Source of the DNA: JAXMCK01 sp046349395
Lineage (GTDB): Bacteria > Pseudomonadota > Alphaproteobacteria > Geminicoccales > Geminicoccaceae
Direction of reading: 5' to 3'
Assembly: GCA_046349395.1 (NCBI GenBank)
Contig: JAXMCK010000009.1
Location: 62,001-126,000 of the forward strand
Length of the DNA stretch: 64,000 nt
This document shows positions 34,288-43,120 of this stretch, piece by piece. A model generated the notes under the pieces. It made no database searches. It worked only from the letters and a program-made list of their open reading frames with translations, and was not told the DNA's origin. The number at the start of each line of letters is the position of its first letter. The first letter of the stretch is position 1. Both the position numbers and the translations under genes were made by a program.

Positions 34288-35075
34288 TGCGGTCGGCCGC
34301 CGCGACGCTCGATCGGCTCATCCCCTGGCTGGTGCCGATCCTGCTCCTGATCCTGTGGGAAGCTGCATCGCGGGCGGGGCTGTTCTCCGCCCGGCTGCTG
34401 CCGGCGCCGAGTGCGGTCGCGGTGGCGTTCTGGGAGGCGTTGGCCTCCGGCACGCTTCTGCACCATGTCGGCATCAGCACCCAGCGGGCGGTGCTGGGCC
34501 TCCTGATCGGCGGCGGGATCGGTTTCGTGCTCGGCATCCTGACCGGCACGTCCCGCATCGGCGAGAAGGTCCTGGACTCGAGCGTGCAGATGCTACGGAA
34601 CGTTCCGCACCTCGCCATCATCCCGCTCGTCATCCTGTGGTTCGGGATCGGGGAGGAGGCGAAGCTCTTCCTGGTCGCGGTCGGGGTGATGTTCCCGATC
34701 TACCTCAACACCTTCCACGGCATCCGGCAGGTCGATCCGGGTCTGGTCGAGATGGCCCGTTCCTATGGGCTCAACTCGCGGCAGCTCTTCCTCCAGGTGA
34801 TCGTGCCGGGTGCCCTGCCCTCGATCCTGGTGGGCCTGCGCTACGCCCTCGGGATCATGTGGCTCACCCTCATCGTGGCCGAGACGATCTCGGCGTCCTC
34901 GGGCATCGGCTACATGACGATGAACGCCCGCGAGTTCCTGCAGACCGACGTCGTGGTCCTGGGCATCCTCGTCTATGCGCTGCTCGGCAAGCTCGCCGAC
35001 GTGCTGACGCGGCTTCTGGAGCGCCGTCTCCTCGCCTGGCACCCGGCCCACCAGACAGCGGCGGTATCGCCATGA
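34287..35075 (+). CDS. ssuC: Sulfonate ABC transporter permease
   Basis: A 262-residue inner-membrane permease with about six transmembrane segments and the cytoplasmic EAA loop that contacts the ATPase (VEMARSYGLNSRQLFLQVIVPGALPSILVGLR). The NVPHLAIIPLVILWFGIGEE segment is typical of SsuC/TauC. The start overlaps the ssuD stop (TGATG) and the end overlaps the ssuB start by four bases. Confidence 0.93.
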   Translation: MRSAAATLDRLIPWLVPILLLILWEAASRAGLFSARLLPAPSAVAVAFWEALASGTLLHHVGISTQRAVLGLLIGGGIGFVLGILTGTSRIGEKVLDSSVQMLRNVPHLAIIPLVILWFGIGEEAKLFLVAVGVMFPIYLNTFHGIRQVDPGLVEMARSYGLNSRQLFLQVIVPGALPSILVGLRYALGIMWLTLIVAETISASSGIGYMTMNAREFLQTDVVVLGILVYALLGKLADVLTRLLERRLLAWHPAHQTAAVSP

Positions 35076-35848
35076 GCGCCGCGTTGCGCCTTCTGGACAC
35101 CGGGCGCGCCGGGATCGTCGACGAGGTCGTCGAGGCGCGGAAGAAAGGGCTTACCGTCCGCCTCGACAGGGTCGAGAAGAGCTTCGGCGACCGGCGCGTG
35201 CTGGCGCCGATGGACCTCTCCTTCGCTCCGGGCGAGTTCGTTGCGGTGGTGGGCCGATCCGGCGGTGGCAAGAGCACGCTGCTTCGCCTCCTGGCCGGGC
35301 TGGAGACACCGACCTCCGGCCGCATCCTGCTCGATGGCCAGACCCATGCCGGCCCACCGCCATCCGTCCGGATGCTGTTCCAGGACGCGCGGCTCCTGCC
35401 CTGGCAGCGGGTGCTCCAGAACGTCGGCATCGGGCGGGCTCCGGGCTGGCGGGAGCGCGCACAGGCGGCACTGCAGGATGTGGGCCTCGGCGACCGGGGG
35501 AACGACTGGCCGGCCGTGCTCTCCGGCGGGCAGCGGCAGCGCGTGGCGCTGGCGCGGGCTCTGGTGAGCTCCCCGCATCTTCTGCTGCTCGACGAGCCGT
35601 TCGGCGCACTCGATGCCCTGACCCGCCGCGAGATGCATGCATTGCTGCTGCGCCTCTGGCACCGTGATCACTTCACGACGCTGCTGATCACCCACGACGT
35701 GACGGAGGCCGTCACGCTGGCGGACCGTGTCCTCGTGCTCAATGGCGGGCGCATCGTTCTCGACGTGAACGTGCGCGCGCCTCGCCCTCGTGAGCCGGAC
35801 GATCACCACGTGGCTGCCCTCGAACGGGAGATCCTGGCGGCCGTCTGA
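35072..35848 (+). CDS. ssuB: Sulfonate ABC transporter ATP-binding protein
   Basis: A 258-residue ABC ATPase of the SsuB/TauB group. Walker A is GRSGGGKSTLLRLLAG, the signature is LSGGQRQRVALARAL, Walker B is LLLLDEPFGALD and the H-loop is TLLITHDVTEAV. The first 30 residues form a non-conserved extension. It completes the ssu transporter. A stem-loop after the stop, shared with the convergent ribB gene, may end transcription. Confidence 0.93.
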   Translation: MSAALRLLDTGRAGIVDEVVEARKKGLTVRLDRVEKSFGDRRVLAPMDLSFAPGEFVAVVGRSGGGKSTLLRLLAGLETPTSGRILLDGQTHAGPPPSVRMLFQDARLLPWQRVLQNVGIGRAPGWRERAQAALQDVGLGDRGNDWPAVLSGGQRQRVALARALVSSPHLLLLDEPFGALDALTRREMHALLLRLWHRDHFTTLLITHDVTEAVTLADRVLVLNGGRIVLDVNVRAPRPREPDDHHVAALEREILAAV

Positions 35849-35865
35849 GGCCGCCGGGGATCGCT

Positions 35866-35888
35866 CCCTCAGGCGGCGAGCCTGAGGG
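35866..35888. terminator. Stem-loop between convergent ssuB and ribB
   Basis: Perfect 9-bp stem CCCTCAGGC / GCCTGAGGG with a GGCGA loop, spanning the ribB stop codon and lying 17 bases past the ssuB stop. No long T-run follows, so it is a moderate candidate for a terminator serving one or both operons. Confidence 0.4.
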
Positions 35889-37014
35889 GTCGCACTTCGA
35901 CCACCCGCAACCCGAAGCCTTCGATCCCGATGAGGGGTCGCGGATGGTCCGACAGCAGCCGCATGTCCCGTACACCGAGATCGGCCAGGATCTGCGCGCC
36001 GATCCCGAGCACGCGCTGCTCCGTCAGGGTCTCGGCCCGCTCGCCCCGAAGCGAGGAACCGAGTCCGCCTGCCATGGGCCGCCGCAGCACGACCAGCACG
36101 CCCCTGCCCTCGCGCTCGAGCTGACGCATGGCCGCCTCGACCCCGCCTGGGTCGCCATCGTCGCGACCCAGGATGTCGTCGAGGAGACTGAGCGTTTGGA
36201 CGCGCACCGTGACCGGACCGTTACTCCGGATATCGCCTTTGACAATGGCCAGGTGCTCGACGCCCGAGATGACGTCCGCGTAGACCTCGACCCGGACGTC
36301 GCTGCCGTATCGGCTGATGTGGCTGGCGCCGACGACATGGCGAACCAGCCGCTCCCGCCGCAGCCTGTAGGCGATCAGGTCCGCGATGCGCGCAATTCGC
36401 AGTCCGTGGCCCGCCGCAAAGGGCTCGAGGTCCGACATGCGCGCCATCGTGCCGTCGTCGTTCATGATCTCGCAGATCACGCCGGACGGATCGAGACCGG
36501 CGAGCCGCGAGATGTCGACCGCGGCCTCGGTATGGCCACTGCGGACCAGCACCCCGCCCTCGCGCGCCACGAGGGGAAAGACGTGACCGGGCGAGGTCAC
36601 GTCTCGTTGGGATGCGTCCCGGTCGATGGCCGTGGCGATCGTCCGCGCGCGGTCCGCAGCGGAGATTCCGGTCGTGACGCCCTGCACGGCCTCGATGCTG
36701 ACGGTGAACGCCGTCGACCGGCGCGAACGGTTGCCCTGCACCATCATCTGGAGCCCGAGGTGGGACGCGCGCGCCTCCGTCAGGGCGAGGCAGACGAGTC
36801 CCCGCCCGTGCGTCGCCATGAAGTTGATCGCAGCGGCGTCGCAATGCTGGGCAGGAATGACGAGGTCGCCTTCGTTCTCCCGGTCCTCGTCGTCGACCAG
36901 AATGAACATCCGTCCTGCACGCGCATCCTCGATGATCTCCTCGATCGAGGCGAGGTGGGGAGTTTGATCGACCTCCCGGGACGACGACCACGATCCTCTG
37001 CTGTCCAGCGACAT
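35869..37014 (-). CDS. ribB: 3,4-dihydroxy-2-butanone-4-phosphate synthase with degenerate GTP cyclohydrolase II domain
   Basis: A 381-residue RibBA-type protein. The N-terminal RibB domain (to about residue 220) has the acidic metal site and loop DDEDRENEGDLVIPAQ, NFMATHGRGLVCLA, DRDASQRDVTSPGHVFPLVAREGGVLVRSGHTEAAVDISRLAGL and EIMNDDGTMAR, so synthesis of the riboflavin precursor from ribulose 5-phosphate should be active. The C-terminal half keeps the outline of GTP cyclohydrolase II (VKGDIRSNGPVTVRVQTLSL, RVLGIGAQILADLGVRDMRLLS) but the three zinc cysteines are missing, so that activity is probably lost. It is the last gene of the long sulfur operon, where extra riboflavin/FMN would feed the flavin-dependent monooxygenases. 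Confidence 0.92.
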   Translation of the reverse strand: MSLDSRGSWSSSREVDQTPHLASIEEIIEDARAGRMFILVDDEDRENEGDLVIPAQHCDAAAINFMATHGRGLVCLALTEARASHLGLQMMVQGNRSRRSTAFTVSIEAVQGVTTGISAADRARTIATAIDRDASQRDVTSPGHVFPLVAREGGVLVRSGHTEAAVDISRLAGLDPSGVICEIMNDDGTMARMSDLEPFAAGHGLRIARIADLIAYRLRRERLVRHVVGASHISRYGSDVRVEVYADVISGVEHLAIVKGDIRSNGPVTVRVQTLSLLDDILGRDDGDPGGVEAAMRQLEREGRGVLVVLRRPMAGGLGSSLRGERAETLTEQRVLGIGAQILADLGVRDMRLLSDHPRPLIGIEGFGLRVVEVRPLRLAA

Positions 37015-37033
37015 CGGTGCTCCATGATTGGTC

Positions 37034-38467
37034 TCAGACCGGCAGACGCTGCTCGATCCACTCGGCCGCCCGGAGGGCGGTCCGCTCTGCCTGCACGGTG
37101 ATCTCGGGCAAGCCCATAAGTTCGCCGAAGGCACCGCGCGCCAGCGGACCCACGACGAGGAGCCGCGGATCGACCGCACCCGCCTCGCCGATCGCCCGCG
37201 ACAATGGGTCGACATGGATGCCGAGACGCAGCGGATCCGGCCGCAATCGGCCCACCGCGAGAAGCGACGCCAGGGGTGGGGTGCGGTGGACGGCATCGCC
37301 ATGGGCCGGACCGGTGGTGACGACAACGGCCGCCGCACGGCGAACGAGAGGTTCGGCGTCGGTTCGGCCCCGGCGGTTGAGCGCCACATCGATGCGGTCG
37401 CCGCTGGCGGCGACATCCCGCAGCGAACCGGTCACGATCTCGAGGGTGCCATCCTGGATGCGGCGACGGAGCACCGCTTCGACCTGCGGCGCCACGCGGA
37501 AACGATGTGTGTCCCAATAGGGTCGGACATGGCGGAGGAAGCGGCGGCGTTCCACATCCGGGAGCGCTCTCCAGAGCTCCGGACCGCAGCGCCGCAGCAT
37601 GTCGAAGACGGCGTGCCACGTGCCGCCGGCCGCTTCTCGCAAGGCGACGCAAGCGCGTACCTCGGCGACGAGCGCCCGGGTCGAGGTCGGGAGAGAGAAG
37701 CCGCGCTCGAGGCGGATCTGCCCCGAGGACGGCGCGTGACCGCGCGAAAGCTGACCGCGACGCGAGACGGCGGTGATCCGGCCCCGATGCCCTCGCGCGT
37801 CCAGCGAAGCGACGACATCGGCCATCGTCAGGCCGGTGCCGACCACGACGATGTCGTCGGTGACGCCGACGACATCGAGCGCATTCGGCGCCCAAGGGTC
37901 GCGGACGAGGCGGGGATCGCTGCCGAGCGCCGCCGTCAGTGCTGCGGGCGTGCTCGGCGGGGGATGGCTTGCCGCCAGGACCACGAGATCCGCAGCGAGA
38001 TCGGGTCCGGTCTCCCGCCGCACCAGATAGCCGTCGGAAGCCGGCACGATCGCGGTGGCGCGCGCCCGCACATGGCCGATCCGTGCCGAGCCCGAAGCGG
38101 CCGCCTGGGCCAGCGTGTCGTTGACGTAGCGGCCGAACGCGGCGCGCCGTGGGAACAGCTCGTCGTCCCATGCAAGGGCCGAAGGATCGTCCAGAAGCTC
38201 GCCCGAGTTCCGGAGCCAACGATCGAAATGGCCCTCGTCCTGCGGAATGAGGCTCATCCGCGAGGCGGGAACGTTGATCCGGTGTGCGGGATCCATCGTG
38301 GAGTAGGCGACGCCTGCGCCGACGATCTCGCGCGGCTCGACGATGGCGACATCGACCATTCGTCGAGCTTGTCGAGCGAGGTGAACGGCAAACGCCGCCC
38401 CACTGCACCCGCCGCCGACGACGACGATCTGGGGAACGTAGGTCTGCCGCGGCTTCGAGGACGGCAT
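37034..38467 (-). CDS. FAD/NAD(P)-binding protein (NAD_binding_9-like)
   Basis: A 477-residue flavoprotein-like oxidoreductase. The N-terminal dinucleotide fold is QIVVVGGGCSGAAFAVHLAR, followed by EPREIVGAGVAYSTMDPAHRINVPASRMSLIP, which is typical of this family; a second GxGxxM-type motif occurs in IVVVGTGLTMADVVASL. Members are often found beside siderophore, sulfur or amine-oxidation genes, and the exact reaction is unknown. ATG at 38467 overlaps the stop of the regulator gene (ATGA). With ribB next to it, a role in flavin-dependent sulfur oxidation or electron supply to the monooxygenases is a fair inference. Confidence 0.82.
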   Translation of the reverse strand: MPSSKPRQTYVPQIVVVGGGCSGAAFAVHLARQARRMVDVAIVEPREIVGAGVAYSTMDPAHRINVPASRMSLIPQDEGHFDRWLRNSGELLDDPSALAWDDELFPRRAAFGRYVNDTLAQAAASGSARIGHVRARATAIVPASDGYLVRRETGPDLAADLVVLAASHPPPSTPAALTAALGSDPRLVRDPWAPNALDVVGVTDDIVVVGTGLTMADVVASLDARGHRGRITAVSRRGQLSRGHAPSSGQIRLERGFSLPTSTRALVAEVRACVALREAAGGTWHAVFDMLRRCGPELWRALPDVERRRFLRHVRPYWDTHRFRVAPQVEAVLRRRIQDGTLEIVTGSLRDVAASGDRIDVALNRRGRTDAEPLVRRAAAVVVTTGPAHGDAVHRTPPLASLLAVGRLRPDPLRLGIHVDPLSRAIGEAGAVDPRLLVVGPLARGAFGELMGLPEITVQAERTALRAAEWIEQRLPV

Positions 38468-39567
38468 CAGCCTTGTTCCGCGTCGGCGACAATCTTCGTT
38501 GGACGTCGGCGCTTCGGCGCCAATCCGATGCCGGCCAAGGCCGCTCTCAGGACGTTGCGGCTGATCCCCAGCGCCCGTGCCGTCTGCACCTGGTTGCGGT
38601 CGCAGAACTCGAACGCCGTTCGGAGCAGGATCTCGTTGGCGGACTGGTGGAGCTCCGGCGAGCGGCGGTGCAGCAAGTCGAGAAAGGTCTGGCGGAGGAG
38701 CGACGCCGAGACCTCGCGAGGATCCTCGGTCAGCAGCGTCGGCCAGACATCCTCTGCTTCCAGCACGGACCGGCCACTCGCGAGAAGAGCGTGCTGGATG
38801 GCATTCTCCACCTCGCGGACATTGCCGGGCCACGGGCGGGCGCGGAGCGTCATCTCGGCTGCCGGGGACAGTGCCACCCCAGGTCGGCCGAGTTGTTCGC
38901 CGTGGTGGCGCAAGAAGTGACGGGCCAAAGGAAGTATATCACCGGATCGCGCACGTAGTGGCGGTAGCTCGACGACGGCCAGACCGACGCGGTAGAGGAG
39001 ATCGCCCCGAAAGCGGCCCGCCCTGACAGCGGAGGGCAGATCCGTACGGCTCGCTGCGATCAATCTCACGTCGGCAGCGTCGCCGCGCTCGACACCGCCG
39101 GCGGAGACGCTCCGGCGCTCCAGCAGGCGCAGAAGTCTCCCCTGCATGGCGATGGAGAGGTCGCCGATCTCATCGACAAAGAGCGTTCCGCCATCGGCCC
39201 ACCTGAGCCAGGCAGGCGGAAACCGCGGCGCAAAGAGAGAAGTATCGGCTACGTTCTGCTCGCCTTCGCCGGCCGGCTCGGACAAGGCCGAAGCATCCAG
39301 CGGCAAGAAGGGGCGATGTCGGCGCGCACTGATCGAGTGGGCGTAACGCGCCAACAGCTCCTTGCCGGTTCCCGTCTCCCCGGTGATCAGGATGGGAACA
39401 TCGCTGGCGGCCAGCTGCTTCACACGAGCGACGGTCGCCTGCGAAACGGGGTCCTCCGCGATCAAGAAGGTATCCGTCTGGACGGCCACTCCGTCCTCGG
39501 GCCGCTCGGACCGCGTGAGCGGAAACCCTCTTGCCGGAGTACGGTGGACGATCGAGCCGGCTTGCAT
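38467..39567 (-). CDS. Sigma54-activator-type AAA+ regulator (SfnR-like) lacking the GAFTGA motif
   Basis: A 366-residue protein with a central AAA+ domain: Walker A GETGTGKE (about 63-70), Walker B GGTLFVDEI (about 126-134), and sensor/arginine-finger parts RLIAASRTDLPSAVRAGRFRGDLLYR and RPWPGNVREVENAIQHALLAS. A C-terminal Fis-type HTH follows (QVQTARALGISRNVLRAALAG). There is no sensory domain beyond about 30 residues, as in SfnR, the activator of dimethylsulfone genes. The usual ELFGHExGAFTGA loop that contacts sigma54 is absent: the equivalent stretch reads AGEGEQNVADTSLFAPRFPP. Similar losses are known in AAA+ regulators acting with sigma70. The neighbours argue for control of the sulfur operon. 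Confidence 0.85.
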   Translation of the reverse strand: MQAGSIVHRTPARGFPLTRSERPEDGVAVQTDTFLIAEDPVSQATVARVKQLAASDVPILITGETGTGKELLARYAHSISARRHRPFLPLDASALSEPAGEGEQNVADTSLFAPRFPPAWLRWADGGTLFVDEIGDLSIAMQGRLLRLLERRSVSAGGVERGDAADVRLIAASRTDLPSAVRAGRFRGDLLYRVGLAVVELPPLRARSGDILPLARHFLRHHGEQLGRPGVALSPAAEMTLRARPWPGNVREVENAIQHALLASGRSVLEAEDVWPTLLTEDPREVSASLLRQTFLDLLHRRSPELHQSANEILLRTAFEFCDRNQVQTARALGISRNVLRAALAGIGLAPKRRRPTKIVADAEQG

Positions 39568-39633
39568 GGTCTTTCACCTCGAGGAACGGGAACGATGACG
39601 AACGCCTCGCACGAGGCGCTCGTCCTGGGTCGT

Positions 39634-40878
39634 TCAGCTCCAGGCGTGGAGCGGTGGGTTCACGTTGTTCAGGAAGTAATTGCCCAGGATCGCATACTTC
39701 CAACGCACCGGATCGTGCAGCGTGTGGGTACGGGCGTTCCGCCAGTGCCGGTCGAGATTGTGCTCCGCCAAGGTCGATCGCGTACCAGCGAGCTCGAACA
39801 GCTTGTTCGTAGCGGCGATCGCCACCTCGGTCGTGAGTATCTTGGCTTCGGCGACCGCGATCTGTGCTGCCGCAACCGTCGATTCGCTGGGGCTCGCCAC
39901 CGCGGTGTCGAGCGCCTCGCCGGCCCGATCGAGGAGGGCCTCGGCCGCATGGAGGCGAAGCGTCAGGTCGCCCACGGCCTGGATCGTGTAGGGATCCTGC
40001 CAGGCATGGTCCAACCCGCTGTCGACCCAGGGCCTCGACTTGGTGCGCACGAAGGCGACCGTGTCGTCGATCGCCGCACGGGCGATACCGGCATCCACCG
40101 CCGCCTGGATCACCTGAAAGACGGCGCCGTCCGCGGTCGGCCTGTCGTAGCCCTTGTAGGCCGGAACCAGGTGGGACTTCGGTACGCGGACGTCGTTGAT
40201 GATGACCGTACCGCTCCCCGTCGTCCGCTGGCCGAAGCTCGACCAGTCGTCGATCACCGTCAGACCGGGTGCTGCGCGATCGGCGATGGCGTACCAGGGC
40301 CGTGCCTCGTCATCGACGGCCACGATCGGGACCAGATGTGCCAGCAGGGCCCCGGTCGAATAGAACTTCCGGCCGTTGACGACGACGTGGTCACCTGCAT
40401 CCGTAATCTTGGTTTCGAACTCGGAGGCCCGCTTGCTCCCGAACTCGGAAAAGGCATTGCCGAGCCGAACGCCCTTCAGCACCTCGCCAAAGATAAGCGC
40501 CTGCTGCTCGTCGTCGGATACCGTCCGGATGGCCGCGACGACGCCCAGGTGATTTTGCGGAATCTGGCCGATCGACGGGTCGGCTGCCGAGATGATGGAG
40601 ATGACGCGACCGAGCGTGACATACGACACCTCGGGCCCGCCGAACCTTCTCGGGATGTTGATCGCCCAGAGGCCGCTCTGCGAGAACGCCTCGATCTCGG
40701 CAACGGGGACACTCCGCTCGCGGTCGCGGTCCGCCGCTCCCTTGACGAAATCGGCTGCCAGCCGCTTCGCAACGGCGATCGCCTCGGCGTCGTCCTTGAT
40801 CACATGGGCTGGCTCGGAGGGTCTCGGCAGTGCGGGCGCACCGCCCTGAATGGCGCCGATCGGCTGATGAACGGTCAT
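39634..40878 (-). CDS. sfnB: SfnB-like acyl-CoA-dehydrogenase-family flavoprotein
   Basis: A 414-residue member of the acyl-CoA dehydrogenase/DszC-type fold, closest in character to the SfnB sulfur-acquisition group. It has DFVKGAADRDRERSVPVAEIEAFSQSGL, INIPRRFGGPEVSYVTLGRVISIISAADPSIGQIPQNH, NGRKFYSTGALLAHL, DWSSFGQRTTGSGTVIINDVRVP and the C-terminal ARTHTLHDPVRWKYAILGNYFLN. Members near DszC and NcnH use FMNH2 and oxygen on sulfur compounds; SfnB itself is linked genetically to dimethylsulfone use. It is cotranscribed with the transporter and the regulator; the gap to livF is 35 bases. Confidence 0.87.
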   Translation of the reverse strand: MTVHQPIGAIQGGAPALPRPSEPAHVIKDDAEAIAVAKRLAADFVKGAADRDRERSVPVAEIEAFSQSGLWAINIPRRFGGPEVSYVTLGRVISIISAADPSIGQIPQNHLGVVAAIRTVSDDEQQALIFGEVLKGVRLGNAFSEFGSKRASEFETKITDAGDHVVVNGRKFYSTGALLAHLVPIVAVDDEARPWYAIADRAAPGLTVIDDWSSFGQRTTGSGTVIINDVRVPKSHLVPAYKGYDRPTADGAVFQVIQAAVDAGIARAAIDDTVAFVRTKSRPWVDSGLDHAWQDPYTIQAVGDLTLRLHAAEALLDRAGEALDTAVASPSESTVAAAQIAVAEAKILTTEVAIAATNKLFELAGTRSTLAEHNLDRHWRNARTHTLHDPVRWKYAILGNYFLNNVNPPLHAWS

Positions 40879-40913
40879 GCTGGTGTCCTCGGCTTGTTGG
40901 CTCTGGCCGCCAG

Positions 40914-41702
40914 TCAGGCGGCTGCGGACAAGGGCTCCTCGCCGCGTTCGGCGGCGCTGAAGCCCAGGTAGAAGTGCTTGACGTCGTCGCGCTCGCGCAG
41001 CTCGGCGGCAGAACCTTCGAGCATGACGTGGCCGTTCTCGATCACCGTGGCGCGGTGCGCGTAGCGCAGGGCAACGGTCGAATTCTGCTCGGCCACGAGG
41101 ATGGCCAGACCCTCGCTCCGGTTGAGGCCGGCAAGCGTGCGGAAGATCTCTTCGACCACCCGGGGGGCCAAACCCATCGAGGGCTCGTCCAGAACGAGAA
41201 GCCGCGGTCGCCCCATGAGCGCACGGCCGATCGCCGTCATCTGCTGCTCGCCGCCGGAGGTGAGGCCGGTCGATGCGGACCGCTTGTCACGCAGGCGCGG
41301 GAAGATCGTGTACACCCGCTCCAGGTCGATGCGGGTCTCGGCCCGGCTCGAGCGACGACCGAGCGCGCCGGTCACGAGGTTCTCCTCGACCGTCAGCGCC
41401 CGGAAACAATGGCGACCTTCCAGAACCTGGACGAGGCCGCGCCGGACGAGATCCGACGTCGAGGTCCGCGTCACATCGAGCCCGTCGTAGCGGATCGAAC
41501 CGCCGGTCACCCGCCCCCGCTCGGCCGGCAGCAGATTGGACACCGCCTTGAGCGTCGAGGTCTTGCCGGCACCGTTGGCCCCGAGCAGAGCCAGGATCTC
41601 GCCCGCGCGGACGGTCAGACTGACGTCGGTCAGGGCACGGATGACCTGGTTGTAGAACGCCTCGACCGTGTCGATGACGAGAAGAGGCTCGCCTTCGCTC
41701 AT
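40914..41702 (-). CDS. HAAT-family ABC transporter ATP-binding protein (LivF-like)
   Basis: A 262-residue ATPase of the branched-chain-amino-acid transporter class. Walker A is GANGAGKTSTLKAVSN, the signature is LTSGGEQQMTAIGRAL, Walker B is LLVLDEPSMGLAP and the LivF-type AILVAEQNSTVALRYA follows. ATG at 41702 (MSEGEPLL) fits the family; longer upstream starts run into the binding-protein gene. It is one of five adjacent genes for a complete transporter whose context (sfnG, sfnB) suggests an organosulfur ligand rather than an amino acid. Confidence 0.9.
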   Translation of the reverse strand: MSEGEPLLVIDTVEAFYNQVIRALTDVSLTVRAGEILALLGANGAGKTSTLKAVSNLLPAERGRVTGGSIRYDGLDVTRTSTSDLVRRGLVQVLEGRHCFRALTVEENLVTGALGRRSSRAETRIDLERVYTIFPRLRDKRSASTGLTSGGEQQMTAIGRALMGRPRLLVLDEPSMGLAPRVVEEIFRTLAGLNRSEGLAILVAEQNSTVALRYAHRATVIENGHVMLEGSAAELRERDDVKHFYLGFSAAERGEEPLSAAA

Positions 41703-41752
41703 TCGATCCTCCCGCATCGGCGGCTGCCCGATGGGCAACCGCCGACCAGCCT

Positions 41753-43084
41753 TCAATTCGTGCTGGCTACAGCACTGCAGTCACGCGGCGTGATGCCGTG
41801 CTCGGCGGCATAGGCCGTCGACGACTTCTCGATGATGGGGCGGAGCAGCGCCCAATCCGGCGCGATCCAGTCGGAGACGACGTTCCAGCGCTGGCCGTCC
41901 CACTGCTGGAACGTCACGCGACCTTCGCCCTCGTGGTTGGCGCAGGTGACGTTGATCGAGTGGAACAGGCCCTTGGCGCCGAGTTCGGCCACACGCTGCT
42001 CGTCGAGGCGCAGGTTCTCGAAGCCCCAGCGGACCTCGTCGCCGGTGAGCGTGCGATGGCCGAACTTCTCCTGCGCGATCCGGACGGCCTCGACGTTAAG
42101 GATGCCGTTCACGATGCCGAGATTGTGGTAGACGCTGCCGATGCGCTTCTTGTCTTCGAGATTGCCCTGTCCCGCAGCGTAGACCTTGTCGACGATCTCC
42201 TTGACGATCGGATACTCCGCACCCGACGCCTGGGTCGTGATGGCGATGTAGTCCTTGGCGGCATCACCGGCCGGGATCACGTCCTCTTCGGAGTTTGACC
42301 AGACGTTGCCGATGATGTGATCGGCGGGGAAGCCGACCTTCTGAGCTGTCTTCAGCGCCACCGGGTTCATCACGCCCCAGCCGCGCAGCACGATGTAGTC
42401 GGGCTTGGCGCGACGGATCGTCAGCCACTGCGACTGCTGCTCGTTACCCGGATGCGGCACCTCGATCTGCTGCACCGTGAAACCGTACTTCTCGGCGAGC
42501 AGGTCGTAGATCGGGATCGTCTCCTTGCCGTAGGGCGAACCATGGTAGAGCACCACGATCTTCTTGCCCTTCAGCTTGTCGAGACCGCCCTCGCGACCGG
42601 CGATGTACTCGATGATCCCCGACGTCTCGCTATAGGGATTGAGCAGCAGGGGGAACACGTACGGGAAGACACGGCCATCGGTGGAGTCGGTGCGGCCATG
42701 GTTGATCGTGATGAGCGGCACCTTGTCCGCCGTGATCCGATCGATCATCGCATAGGCGATGCCGACTGAGAGCGGGTTCCAGGCAGCCACACCGGGGCGG
42801 CTCTTCTGCCGCTCGTAGCACTCGACACCGCGCTCGACCTCGTACTGGGTCTCGCACTCGTCCCAGGTGAGCTTGACGCCGTTGACACCCCCGTCACGCA
42901 GATTGATCAGGTTCATGTAGTCGATGAAGCCGCCGAAATATCCCGTACCGCCGGCGGCGTACGGGCCCACCCGATAACTCTGCAGCGGAAAATACTGCTC
43001 GTCGGCCTGCGCCACGGAACAGAACAGCGGCATGGTCACCAGCGCTGCCATGGCGGTGCTGCGGACGATCGACGCGATGGACAT
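41753..43084 (-). CDS. HAAT-family periplasmic substrate-binding protein
   Basis: A 443-residue type I periplasmic binding protein. The signal peptide is MSIASIVRSTAMAALVTMPL up to about AQA. The mature part shows a two-lobe Leu/Ile/Val-binding-protein-like fold: GGVNGVKLTWDECETQYEVERGVECYER, IDRITADKVPLITIN, KGKKIVVLYHGSPYGKETIPIYDLLAEKYG and DYIVLRGWGVMNPVALKTAQKVGF. It has a Cys pair near ECETQY...GVECYE that may form a disulfide. The ligand is unknown; given the neighbours, dimethylsulfone, methanesulfonate or a related small sulfur compound is possible. The gene lies between the permease and livF-like genes. Confidence 0.9.
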   Translation of the reverse strand: MSIASIVRSTAMAALVTMPLFCSVAQADEQYFPLQSYRVGPYAAGGTGYFGGFIDYMNLINLRDGGVNGVKLTWDECETQYEVERGVECYERQKSRPGVAAWNPLSVGIAYAMIDRITADKVPLITINHGRTDSTDGRVFPYVFPLLLNPYSETSGIIEYIAGREGGLDKLKGKKIVVLYHGSPYGKETIPIYDLLAEKYGFTVQQIEVPHPGNEQQSQWLTIRRAKPDYIVLRGWGVMNPVALKTAQKVGFPADHIIGNVWSNSEEDVIPAGDAAKDYIAITTQASGAEYPIVKEIVDKVYAAGQGNLEDKKRIGSVYHNLGIVNGILNVEAVRIAQEKFGHRTLTGDEVRWGFENLRLDEQRVAELGAKGLFHSINVTCANHEGEGRVTFQQWDGQRWNVVSDWIAPDWALLRPIIEKSSTAYAAEHGITPRDCSAVASTN

Positions 43085-43120
43085 CGTTGAACTCCGTTGT
43101 TGCGTTGTTCGAGGACGGGG

